NCBI GenBank assembly: GCA_009928665.1
Contig: SACF01000046.1
Coordinates: 1 to 33,786 of the forward strand
Source of the DNA: Alphaproteobacteria bacterium
GTDB lineage: Bacteria; Bacteroidota; Bacteroidia; Bacteroidales; FEN-979
DNA length: 33,786 bases
Reading direction: 5' to 3'
Part shown: positions 26,685 to 33,786 of the stretch, piece by piece
Layout of the letters: each line of letters starts with the position of its first letter
Numbering within the stretch: position 1 is the stretch's first letter
The notes under the pieces: model-generated
What the model was told of the DNA's origin: nothing
What the model saw: the letters and a program-made list of their open reading frames with translations, nothing else
Databases searched by the model: none
Made by a program: the position numbers and the translations under genes

Positions 26685-27293
26685 ATGAAACGATATTCCC
26701 GGCATTCAGCCATTAGCCGGTTTCAGAAGGCAGATGGTCATCTAAAGGGATCCCGGCGCGTGAACAGCGTGATCCTGGTTCTTTCTGCATTGCTCCTCCT
26801 GTTATGCTGTGAGCGTTTGAAAGCGACGGTGGTCGACAGTTCCTTTTACGGATTCACAGTGGTGATCGAACGATCGGTTGGCGCGGCTCCCGATTCGGTT
26901 TATCAGTCGTTAACACGCGATGTCGGCAGGTGGTGGAGTTCCGATCATACCTGGTCGGGCGATGCACGGAATCTTTCTATTGAAGCCCTTGCCGGGGGAT
27001 GTTTTTGTGAAAAGTTAACAGGCGGAGGAACCGTGAAACACATGGAAGTCGTGTGGACCGAACGGCCAAAAATGCTCCGGATGACCGGCGGACTGGGTCC
27101 GTTGCAGGCCATGGCCGTTGCAGGTACAATGAGTGTGGAGCTCATTCCCGACGGCGTCGCAACACGAATTAAACTGAGTTATACCGTTGGCGGTTATTAC
27201 AAAGAGGGATTGCAAAAGATCGGTAAACTGGTTGATATGGTGCTGACGCAGCAGGTCGAACGGTTGAGACGCTTTGTTGAGGGCACTTTATGA
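26685..27293 (+). CDS. Exported SRPBCC-family protein
   Basis: A 202-residue protein. An extended basic N-terminal stretch (about 1-25) precedes a hydrophobic signal (VNSVILVLSALLLLLCC), suggesting export; a later start cannot be excluded. The rest fits a START/Bet v 1-like SRPBCC fold: GRWWSSDHTWSGDARNLSIE, GGCFCEKL, and GGLGPLQAMAVAGTMSVEL are typical of a secreted subgroup I recall. Such domains bind hydrophobic ligands in a cavity; the ligand is unknown. The next gene begins 23 bp downstream. Confidence 0.8.
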   Translation: MKRYSRHSAISRFQKADGHLKGSRRVNSVILVLSALLLLLCCERLKATVVDSSFYGFTVVIERSVGAAPDSVYQSLTRDVGRWWSSDHTWSGDARNLSIEALAGGCFCEKLTGGGTVKHMEVVWTERPKMLRMTGGLGPLQAMAVAGTMSVELIPDGVATRIKLSYTVGGYYKEGLQKIGKLVDMVLTQQVERLRRFVEGTL

Positions 27294-27316
27294 CATAAGC
27301 GGAATTCTTACTCTAC

Positions 27317-28417
27317 ATGGAAAATATTCTGGTAAAAAGGCCCACCTTGTTTCTGGACGAAGTGAAATGCCGGCAGAACATCGCCAGGATGCGGGAGAAG
27401 GCGTTGCGGTCGGGCGTTGCATTTCGACCTCACTTCAAGACGCATCAGTCGTCGGAGATCGGGCGTTGGTTCAGGGAGCGGGGCGTCGACAGGATCACAG
27501 TCTCTTCGGTTACCATGGCCGAATATTTCGCCGCAGATGGATGGAAGGATATCACGATTGCCTTTCCGGTCAACCTGCCCGAGATCGATGCCATCGACCG
27601 GCTGGCTTCGCAAGTCAGGTTGAACCTGCTGGTTGAATCTCCGGAGGTCATCCGGAGCCTTGACCGGGGACTGCGACATTCCGCAGGCGTATTCATCAAG
27701 ATCGATACCGGTTATGGGCGGACCGGAGTACAGTTCGACCAATTCACCCGGATCGGGTCGCTGCTGGAAGCTGTTTCGCATTCCCGGAACCTCGAAGCCA
27801 TGGGATTTCTGACCCATTCAGGACACACGTACCAGGCGGGATCGGCGGATGAAATCAGGCGGATACACCGGGAAAGTGTGGAACGGCTGACGCAGATAAA
27901 GAGACGTTTTCAGGATAAATATCCTTCTTTGATCATCTCAACCGGGGATACGCCGTCGTGCAGTGTTGTTGAGGATTTCGGGGAAGTGGATGAGATCCGG
28001 CCGGGGAACTTCGTTTTTTACGACGGGATGCAGACAGCGCTGGGTTCCTGTACGGATGACCGGATCGCGGTGGCGATGGCCTGTCCGGTTGTCGCCGTGC
28101 ATCCGGAGCGGCAGGAGTTGGTCATTTACGGCGGTGCAGTTCATTTTTCGAAGGAAAGGTTGCATGATTCCTGTTCGGGTGTCGTTTACGGATGGGGTGT
28201 TGCCCGTAAGTCAGGCGGATGGGGCGACCGCATCGACGGCATGTATCTCGCGGGATTATCGCAGGAGCACGGCATTGTAAGTCTGCCACCGGGGTTGGTT
28301 GATCAATACAGCGTTGGTGATACGGTGCTGATTATACCGGTGCATTCCTGTCTGACCGCCTCCTGCATGAAAGAATATACAACCCTTTCCGGAAGAACCC
28401 TCAGCACACTTCGATAG
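27317..28417 (+). CDS. D-threonine aldolase / D-serine dehydratase-like PLP enzyme
   Basis: Fold-type III PLP enzyme of 366 residues with an alanine-racemase-like N-terminal barrel and a D-serine-dehydratase-like C-terminal domain. The probable PLP lysine is Lys41 in FRPHFKTHQS. The barrel shows FIKIDTGYGRTG and the phosphate-binding STGDTPS. The C-terminal zinc ligands expected in this family are present as HSC (His343 and Cys345). It probably acts on D-amino acids or 3-hydroxy-D-amino acids by aldol cleavage or dehydration, but the family does not allow the substrate to be fixed. It is likely cotranscribed with the SRPBCC gene. Confidence 0.88.
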   Translation: MENILVKRPTLFLDEVKCRQNIARMREKALRSGVAFRPHFKTHQSSEIGRWFRERGVDRITVSSVTMAEYFAADGWKDITIAFPVNLPEIDAIDRLASQVRLNLLVESPEVIRSLDRGLRHSAGVFIKIDTGYGRTGVQFDQFTRIGSLLEAVSHSRNLEAMGFLTHSGHTYQAGSADEIRRIHRESVERLTQIKRRFQDKYPSLIISTGDTPSCSVVEDFGEVDEIRPGNFVFYDGMQTALGSCTDDRIAVAMACPVVAVHPERQELVIYGGAVHFSKERLHDSCSGVVYGWGVARKSGGWGDRIDGMYLAGLSQEHGIVSLPPGLVDQYSVGDTVLIIPVHSCLTASCMKEYTTLSGRTLSTLR

Positions 28418-28451
28418 ACCGGCAAATATCTCCCACAGGTTCCATGACGTA

Positions 28452-28507
28452 ATGGTGAAATAGTGCCATGGTGCCATGGTGCAATAGTGCCATGGTGGAA
28501 TAGTTAA
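28452..28507. repeat. 8-bp tandem repeat, seven units
   Basis: Seven consecutive degenerate copies of ATRGTGNN (ATGGTGAA, ATAGTGCC, ATGGTGCC, ATGGTGCA, ATAGTGCC, ATGGTGGA, ATAGTTAA) lie just after the PLP enzyme gene. The array is noncoding and marks the edge of the accessory region. The rest of the gap to 28688 is AT-rich and shows nothing else I can assign. Confidence 0.85.
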
Positions 28508-28688
28508 TTAATAAGTCACGCATTCACTCAAATTATTCGTCCGCCAGTCCGAAAGATTCTGCGTTTCGTGGTTAGCGTTTTTTAATAAAAACTTGTCCGC
28601 TTGTCCTTTCTTCGTCAAACTCACCGTCTGACAGGTTCACCTTTAAAAAAAAATTCCGATTAACCTTCAGATTAAAAATCAGGAAGGG

Positions 28689-29678
28689 ATGAAAGATATT
28701 GGAATCAAAACGGTTACGATCAAAGGAATTCGGGCCATCTGCCTGTATTTTCATCAGGATCAGGGGTTGATCATCCGGATTAAGATGTTGAACGGGAGTT
28801 ACTGGAATTCGTCGTTGCGTTGCTGGGTTGTTCCCGATTTGATGGAAAACCGGAAGGGGTTGCGACGGCTTTTCAGCGACCGGACACTGTACAATCCATT
28901 TATCCTCCGGGAGCGACGAAAAGTTGGAGGAGAAAGTGAAAGAATCCCGATTGATCTGCCGATACTTGATCCTGAAGGCTATGATCTGGTGGATCGGCTC
29001 CGGAGGTGGATGGTATTCAGGAGGTACTCGGAATCGACGGTAAGGATCTATACTGAAATGTTGGAAATTTATCTGAGGTTCATTAAGCCCGACAAGCCTG
29101 AAGATGTGTTGGATGATGGCATTCAGCGTTTTACCAATGGATATATCCTGCCGAGGCGGTTAAGTTTCTCGTACCAGAACCAGTTGGTAAACGCGTTAAA
29201 GTTGTTTTATGTTGAAATTCTGAAGCGGGAGATGGAACCGTCGAAGTTTCAGCGGCCGCGGCCGGAGTACCGGTTACCGAATGTGCTGAACAAGTCGGAA
29301 GTGAAAAGGATCCTTGATTCAATAAGGAACATCAAGCATCGGGCGATGCTGACCACGATTTATGGTTGTGGATTGCGGCGTGGGGAGTTGTTACATTTAA
29401 AGCCAGGTGACATTGACAGCAAGCGGGGGTTGTTGATGGTCAGGCAGGGGAAAGGGCGGAAGGATCGCGTTGTTCCCATTTCGGAGCGGAACATCGCGTT
29501 ATTGCGTGCGTATTACCGTCAGTACAAGCCGGTGGTATGGATGTTTGAGGGCAACGTGCGGGGGAGGCAGTATGATGAGCGCAGTTTGCAAATGGTATTG
29601 AAGCAGGCAGTCAAGAAAAATTTTGAGTATACCAAAATAGTATATACCTTTGTAGTATCAAACAAAGGAATCTTATGA
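28689..29678 (+). pseudogene. Tyrosine recombinase/integrase, C-terminally truncated
   Basis: Site-specific tyrosine recombinase of the XerC/D-integrase type. The start has a good ribosome-binding site (AGGAAGGG). An N-terminal arm domain (about 1-65), SAM-like core-binding domain (about 96-185) and the beginning of the catalytic domain (about 195-310) are normal. Arg230 in GCGLRRGEL and the Lys in QGKGRKDR (around 255-258) are present. The HxLRHSxATH box and the catalytic Tyr are absent: after residue about 310 (LKQAVKK) the frame runs into unrelated AT-rich sequence and stops at a TGA overlapping the antitoxin ATG. It should be catalytically dead. About 50 residues are missing. Confidence 0.85.
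29621..29652 (+). promoter_or_regulatory. Promoter of the toxin-antitoxin operon, with possible operator
   Basis: TTTTG at 29621-29625 and a perfect -7 box TACCTTTG at 29645-29652 are 19 bp apart, 22 bp before the antitoxin ATG. A TATAC/GTATA inverted repeat (about 29628-29645) overlaps the spacer and could be the autoregulatory operator bound by the antitoxin. Confidence 0.6.
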
Positions 29679-29905
29679 AAACACTTTCATTAAAATTGGA
29701 TGATTCTATCTTCACGGAGACGGAACATGTTATCAGTCATATCAAGAAATCAAGAAACAGGTATATAAATGATGCCCTGGATTATTACAACAAGGTCCAA
29801 AAAAGGAAACTATTAGCCTCCAAACTTGAAAAGGAATCAAGACTTGTAAAGAATGATTCATTGCATGTTCTTCATGAATTTGAAATGATTGACTATGAAG
29901 GCTAA
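29675..29905 (+). CDS. Antitoxin of MazF-type toxin (ribbon-helix-helix-like)
   Basis: A 76-residue acidic/basic mixed protein starting MKTLSLKLDDSIFTETE, with a strand followed by two helices in the first 45 residues (RNRYINDALDYYNK), as in RHH-type DNA-binding antitoxins. The C-terminal tail is probably the toxin-wrapping segment. It overlaps the toxin start by 11 bp, as usual for TA pairs. Its ATG overlaps the stop of the truncated recombinase. Expected to neutralise the toxin and repress its own promoter. Confidence 0.8.
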   Translation: MKTLSLKLDDSIFTETEHVISHIKKSRNRYINDALDYYNKVQKRKLLASKLEKESRLVKNDSLHVLHEFEMIDYEG

Positions 29906-30239
29906 GCAGTTTGAAATTTGGATTGCAGATCTTAATCCAACTATTGGGACCGAACCGGGGAAAGTAAGACCGGTCCTTATTATCCAAACGGACCTTTTAA
30001 ACAAGTACCACCCATCCTCAATTATTTGCCCAATAACAACCAATGTTCGAAAGGAAATCGAAATTCTAAGAATTCATTTAAAGAAGGGTTGTTGCGGGTT
30101 AGAAGAAGGATGTGATATCATGATTGACCAGGTCAGGGCAATTGATAATAAACGATTGATAAGAAAAGTTGGAATTATTCCAGCAGAGTTGGTAAAGTCA
30201 ATCAAAGAGAACCTGAAAATAATATTTGATCTTGAATGA
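29895..30239 (+). CDS. MazF/PemK-family endoribonuclease toxin
   Basis: A 114-residue toxin; I prefer the ATG at 29895 over an upstream TTG at 29889. The family motifs are clear: FEIWIADLNPTIGTEPGKVRPVLII at the N-terminus (including the conserved Gly and Arg of the GxExxxxRP loop), ICPITTN in the central strand and DIMIDQVRAIDNKRL, where the acidic/Gln pair and Arg line the substrate pocket. It cleaves RNA at short sequences; specificity cannot be read here. The gene is AT-rich relative to the upstream chromosome, consistent with acquisition. Confidence 0.92.
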   Translation: MKAKQFEIWIADLNPTIGTEPGKVRPVLIIQTDLLNKYHPSSIICPITTNVRKEIEILRIHLKKGCCGLEEGCDIMIDQVRAIDNKRLIRKVGIIPAELVKSIKENLKIIFDLE

Positions 30240-30353
30240 AACACACCGCATAACATGCCTGTAAAACCAATGCGATAAAGGTTTTATGCTTAGTAAGTGT
30301 TTTTACGGCTTGATTTTACATGCCGAGCGATAGCGGTTATTAAACCGATTTGA
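30240..30353 (+). other. Folded intergenic element, attC-like candidate
   Basis: Directly after the toxin stop, this 114-bp stretch can fold on itself. GTAAAA (about 30261-30266) pairs with TTTTAC (about 30300-30306) around an inner GC(g)ATAAA/TTTATGC hairpin (about 30272-30289), and CGGTT/AACCG forms a terminal hairpin (about 30333-30347). It begins near GCATAAC and ends near GTTATTA, loosely like the outer sites of an integron attC (RYYYAAC and GTTRRRY), but with mismatches. The following gene fragment starts a few bases later, as in gene cassettes. The attC reading is tentative. Confidence 0.3.
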
Positions 30354-30848
30354 ATGAACGACCTATTTTACTCTATACCGACAATCATTTTATGTGCGAT
30401 CGGATACTATTTTTCGTGGCGACATTATTCAAGGAACAACCTTATGGTTGCTGTTCTTTTATTAAAAGTTTGCGGTCTTACACTTCGTATTTATACTTCA
30501 TCTGACTTTTTTCTGCACTCGTGGGATGAACGCTATCATGCTCTTGTTGCAAAAAATCTTATTAATCATCCTTTAACGCCAACACTTTACGACAATCCAG
30601 TTTTACCATACGATTACAAGAACTGGGTAGGAAATCATATTTGGGTTCATAAACAACCATTACCGCTTTGGACAATGGCGGCAAGCATGTGGTTGTTTGG
30701 AGTAAATGAAATCGCATTACGACTTCCTTCAATCATTCTAACGACAATCGGAATTTGGCTTTCGTTTATTATTGGTAGTTATTTTATTAATAAAAAAGTT
30801 GGCTATCTGACAATTTATATTCGAACCATGACAAAAAAAGTATTTTGA
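30354..30848 (+). pseudogene. GT39/ArnT-like glycosyltransferase, N-terminal fragment
   Basis: Only 164 codons, against about 480-550 for typical members. Residues 1-150 match the start of a GT-C membrane glycosyltransferase: a first transmembrane helix, then the catalytic-loop region with Asp-Glu in HSWDERYHALVAKNLINHP, and further helices (LWTMAASMWLFG, ALRLPSIILTTIGIWLSFIIG). After VGYL the sequence becomes unrelated and stops. The remaining transmembrane helices and C-terminal domain are missing, so it is a remnant and probably inactive. AT-rich. Confidence 0.75.
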
Positions 30849-30931
30849 CGACTACGATAATTTACCTTTATGCTGAGATTAAATCAGCTGAAATTACCAT
30901 CTATAATAATTAAAAAAAAAAGAAAACTGCA

Positions 30932-31996
30932 ATGAAATTAGAAGAATTGGGATATAATGACAAACTTGAGAAATTAAGGATTGAGAAAAACCTGAAGGAC
31001 TTTGAGATCGGAAGAGTTATATCGGAACATAAGGAAAGGTATATTGTAAAAACTGAAAAGGGAGAATTAGAAGCAGAGATAACGGGAAATCTAAGATTCT
31101 CATCAAAAAGCCGTGAAGATTTTCCGGCAGTTGGCGATTGGGTTGCGTTGAGTATTCATGATTTAGATTTTTCTATTATTCATAGCATATTACCGAGATA
31201 CTCTGTTATTTCAAGGCAGGCTGTCGGTAAATTCGGGGAAATACAAATAATAGCAGCAAATATTGATTACGCTTTTTTGGTGCAAGCCGCTGATCGGGAT
31301 TTCAATATTAACAGACTTGAAAGATACTTGACAATCTGTAATTCATCTAAGGTAAGTCCCATTATAGTACTCAGCAAGATTGATTTAATTGATGAACTTC
31401 GAACTGCTGAGATAATTGAGAATATAAAAGCTCGAATTAAAAATGTTTTAATCCTTGCTATAAGTAACGAATCAAAGGAAGGATACGACAAAATATCAGC
31501 GATTATTGAAAAGGGGAAAACGTATTGTATGCTTGGTTCTTCAGGTGTCGGAAAATCCACTCTCTTAAATAATCTTTCTGGCAAATCCTTAATGCGTACA
31601 GATTCCATTAGCCAAAGTACAAATAAGGGGAGACACATCACAAGTCACAGGGATTTAATTGTTCTTGAAAACGGAGGAATTTTAGTTGATAATCCAGGGA
31701 TGAAAGAAGTAGGTATTGTCGATTCAACAAGCGGATTAGAAATCACATTTGACTTGATTATCAGATTTTCTCAAAATTGTAAGTTCAATGATTGTACTCA
31801 TACGAACGAGACAGGTTGTTCTGTCATTGAAGCAGTTGAAAAAGGTGAAATCGACAGAGCTTCATATGAGAATTACATGAAAATGGAGAGAGAAAAAGCA
31901 TATTTTGAATCATCTGTTGTTGAAAGACGAAAAAAAGATAAGGATTTTGGGAAAATGCTGAAAAACTATAAAAAGGATATGAACGAAAATTATTGA
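30932..31996 (+). CDS. rsgA: RsgA-like circularly permuted ribosome-associated GTPase
   Basis: GTPase that assists maturation of the 30S ribosomal subunit. The 354-residue protein has an OB-fold (about 24-105) and a circularly permuted GTPase domain in which G4 (SKID, 148-151) precedes the P-loop (GSSGVGKST, 202-210) and G3 (DNPGMKE, 253-259). A C-terminal zinc site consists of Cys283, Cys288, His290 and Cys296. It lies in a strongly AT-rich accessory segment, unlike the housekeeping genes of this window, so it may be an additional, acquired copy. Whether the genome has another rsgA cannot be seen here. Confidence 0.92.
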   Translation: MKLEELGYNDKLEKLRIEKNLKDFEIGRVISEHKERYIVKTEKGELEAEITGNLRFSSKSREDFPAVGDWVALSIHDLDFSIIHSILPRYSVISRQAVGKFGEIQIIAANIDYAFLVQAADRDFNINRLERYLTICNSSKVSPIIVLSKIDLIDELRTAEIIENIKARIKNVLILAISNESKEGYDKISAIIEKGKTYCMLGSSGVGKSTLLNNLSGKSLMRTDSISQSTNKGRHITSHRDLIVLENGGILVDNPGMKEVGIVDSTSGLEITFDLIIRFSQNCKFNDCTHTNETGCSVIEAVEKGEIDRASYENYMKMEREKAYFESSVVERRKKDKDFGKMLKNYKKDMNENY

Positions 31997-31999
31997 AAG

Positions 32000-32306
32000 A
32001 TGAAAATAATTTCAAATCTTTCCTATATGGGTCCCATAATGAAAATCGAATATCTGCCTGATCATACGATATATCCTCACATCGTGGATGACGGCACGCT
32101 TGAGATGGATAATGGAGAATCTCATTCGGATTTTTACGGAAAGATTGAGATAAATGGAAGTATTGAATTCCGATTTTACCATTACTGGGAATCATGGCAT
32201 GTTATCGGAACGAAGCTTTAATCAGGAACTATACGCATATTCTGGTGAAACGCTCTGGAAAGAGAATCGCATAGAAGTTTATAGGCTTGAAGAAAATTAC
32301 AATTGA
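32000..32306 (+). pseudogene. Small protein of unknown function, probably frameshifted
   Basis: A 73-codon ORF (32000-32221) begins 3 bp after the rsgA stop; internal ATGs at 32027 and 32039 are also possible. At its end the +1 frame continues openly as NQELYAYSGETLWKENR and on to TGA at 32304-32306, with composition that joins smoothly to the upstream part (FYHYWESWHVIGTKL). A single-base insertion in the CTTTAAT stretch near 32218 would explain the split. I do not recognise the protein. Either the gene is decayed, or the base call is wrong, or the short ORF is the real product. Confidence 0.4.
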
Positions 32307-32352
32307 AAATCATTCGCAGCCATTAATGTCTTACAATCAAATCGAATTTACC

Positions 32353-33714
32353 ATGAAAACAAATTTCATTAAAGCATTCTGTATCCAGATTCTATTATTT
32401 GGAACGTTAACAATGGTTAATGGTCAAACCGGTGTTTATACGCTGAATGGCGGATCAGATACACAGACCGGACAGACCTTTGCGGCAACACTGACTGATG
32501 AATCATCGGTTTATGTTCTGAACAGTGGGGTGTTAACCCTCAATTCCTGTGTCCTGACAAAAACAGGAAATACATCTGATATAAATGCGAGCAGTCAATA
32601 CGGATTAAATGCCGGACTTCTCGTTAAAAGCGCAGGGAAAGTTACAATCACCGGAACGACTATCACCACGAATGCTAACGGGGCGAACGGAATATTTGCA
32701 ACCGGAACAAATTCGACCATCGTAATGACAGGCGGCTTTATCAACGCAAGTGGTTCGGGTGCACATGGTGTTGATGTTACCTATGGAGGAATCATTACGA
32801 CAAATAATGTTGATATTACTACGAATGATGATAATTCATCGGCAATTGCAACTGATTTTGGAGGAGGAACAGTGACCATCAATGGGGGAACTATAATTAC
32901 GACCAGTACGGTTGCAGGAAGTCATTCCGCAGGTATATATTCAACAGGCATTATTACTGTAAATGATGCAAGTGTGACCTCCTTAGCAGATGCAGGAGGA
33001 GTTATTGACGGGGCAAACTCAATTATTCTGAATAATACCGCTTTGACAGGGAATACGCAGGGAATTAAAATACATGTAACGGCACCATCTACGGGTGATG
33101 CAACAGTAACAATGTCGGGAGGCAGTTTAAATGTAACCAATGGTGATGCATTTTATTTTGACGGGAGTTCCGGTAATACGGCAAAAGGCACTGTGACTGT
33201 AAAGGAAGATGCCACCATCGCGGCCAGCACGGGTTGTCTTGTGAATGCAGTAAGTCCGGCCACAGCAAATTTTACTGTTCAAAATTCTGATCTTGTTGGA
33301 GCTATAATCAGTACAGGAAGCAGTACCCTTAATGTAAGTTTGCTGGAATCAGCATCCCTTATTGGCGCCATTAACAATAGTAATACGGCAACCCTGGTTA
33401 CTTTAACCATGGATTGTAGCAGTACATGGACCGTTACCGCAAATTCACATATAAATGGTTTAATTACGAATCCATGTATTTCAGGCACTTCGGTTTCAAA
33501 TATTACCGGTAATGGAAATAATGTTTATTACACAACTTTTGCAAATCCATCATTAAATGGTTTAGCATATTCATTGGTCTCGGGTGGATACTTGTTGCCT
33601 GAAGGTTCTTCATCGATAAACCTGATTGAGAACAACATTTTCGATCTGACTATTTCACCAAATCCATTTGAAGATGTTTTAAATATTAGGTTCTTTGTAA
33701 AAGTAAGTGGGTAA
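32353..33714 (+). CDS. T9SS-type beta-helix-like surface protein, sorting domain cut by an insertion sequence
   Basis: Start chosen at 32353, where a signal peptide begins (MKTNFIKAFCIQILLFGTL to VNGQ); an upstream ATG at 32287 is in frame. The mature protein is Thr/Asn/Gly-rich with many short repeats of the kind ITTNxV and VTMSGGS, typical of parallel beta-helix (pectate-lyase-like) adhesins. Near the C-terminus the T9SS sorting domain begins normally (DLTISPNPFEDVLNI) but after position 33688 the frame enters an insertion sequence end and stops within it (33712-33714). The product would lack most of its sorting domain and probably cannot be secreted by T9SS. Confidence 0.75.
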   Translation: MKTNFIKAFCIQILLFGTLTMVNGQTGVYTLNGGSDTQTGQTFAATLTDESSVYVLNSGVLTLNSCVLTKTGNTSDINASSQYGLNAGLLVKSAGKVTITGTTITTNANGANGIFATGTNSTIVMTGGFINASGSGAHGVDVTYGGIITTNNVDITTNDDNSSAIATDFGGGTVTINGGTIITTSTVAGSHSAGIYSTGIITVNDASVTSLADAGGVIDGANSIILNNTALTGNTQGIKIHVTAPSTGDATVTMSGGSLNVTNGDAFYFDGSSGNTAKGTVTVKEDATIAASTGCLVNAVSPATANFTVQNSDLVGAIISTGSSTLNVSLLESASLIGAINNSNTATLVTLTMDCSSTWTVTANSHINGLITNPCISGTSVSNITGNGNNVYYTTFANPSLNGLAYSLVSGGYLLPEGSSSINLIENNIFDLTISPNPFEDVLNIRFFVKVSG

Positions 33715-33786
33715 ATTTACCAAAACAAACATAACTCTCGGATGTTAACCCAAAAGGATTTGTTTGCCAAGGCATTGATGGTAGAA
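33689..33786 (+). mobile_element. Left end of an insertion sequence, ISL3-like
   Basis: The sequence from 33689 begins GGTTCTTTGTAAAAG, resembling the terminal inverted repeats of ISL3-family elements, and a transposase reading frame starts 53 bp further in. The element continues past the window. The 8 bp before it (33681-33688, AAATATTA) would be the expected target duplication, which cannot be checked without the right end. Family assignment is from memory of the motifs. Confidence 0.6.
33742..33786 (+). CDS. Transposase, N-terminal 15 codons (ISL3-like, partial)
   Basis: The frame reads MLTQKDLFAKALMVE and runs off the window. The pattern of a short lead followed by DLFxKALxVE resembles ISL3-family transposase starts. 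The position, just inside a terminal-repeat-like sequence, supports it. Confidence 0.55.
   Translation, partial: MLTQKDLFAKALMVE

Noticed and set aside
28441..28510. CRISPR-like repeat array
   Set aside because: Units are only 8 bp with no spacers; it is a simple tandem repeat.

Overview
The window looks like chromosomal DNA from a member of the Bacteroidota, probably an environmental Bacteroidales-like lineage. Four lines of evidence support this. There are type IX secretion (T9SS) C-terminal sorting domains. Promoters match the Bacteroidota pattern (TTTG near -33, TAnnTTTG at -7). There is a TonB-dependent receptor with an N-terminal carboxypeptidase-regulatory-like domain. The housekeeping gene order folP-cdaA / DUF1599-DoxX-permease-tpiA-prmA is also typical, as far as I know that phylum. 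Nothing in the sequence fixes a genus.

Layout. Positions 1-133 are the 3' end of a group II intron: the tail of its maturase, domain V and domain VI. It sits about 10 bp past the stop codon of cdaA. Positions 143-1747 (minus) hold cdaA and folP. Positions 1878-10919 (plus) hold a compact cluster: DUF1599 protein, DoxX/MauE-like membrane protein, an orphan OppB-type permease, tpiA, prmA, and a very large (1501 aa) exported protein of unknown function that is translationally coupled to prmA. plsY, dnaN and a small lipoprotein follow, ending at a strong bidirectional terminator shared with a convergent cold-shock gene. A malic enzyme gene is next (13867-15321).

Positions 15417-22372 (minus) form a three-gene unit: a T9SS-secreted Asp-box/PKD-like protein, a PD40 beta-propeller lipoprotein and a GH27 alpha-galactosidase-like lipoprotein. 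Divergent from it, 22574-26239 (plus) is a heavy-metal module: a small HYC_CC_PP-type Cys-rich exported protein, a TonB-dependent receptor with a Cys-Cys pair in its plug, and an exported HMA-domain protein with CxxC and CC motifs. An SRPBCC-family protein and a D-threonine-aldolase/D-serine-dehydratase-like PLP enzyme follow.

From about 28.4 kb the window becomes accessory in character. It contains an 8-bp tandem repeat, a tyrosine recombinase that has lost its catalytic C-terminus, a RHH/MazF toxin-antitoxin pair whose promoter lies at the point of truncation, a folded intergenic element that loosely resembles an integron attC site, a fragment of a GT39-type glycosyltransferase, an AT-rich RsgA-like GTPase, a probably frameshifted small gene, and a T9SS beta-helix-like surface protein whose sorting domain is cut by the left end of an insertion sequence (ISL3-like) that runs off the window. 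Base composition falls visibly from roughly balanced to AT-rich at about 29.6 kb, which fits successive acquisition of foreign segments.

No tRNA, rRNA or CRISPR array was seen. I did not find a clearly new defence or biosynthetic system. The best candidates for something underexplored are the 1501-aa envelope protein with an internal winged-helix-like segment, the Cys-pair metal module with its structured leader, and the cassette-like 29.6-30.4 kb region.
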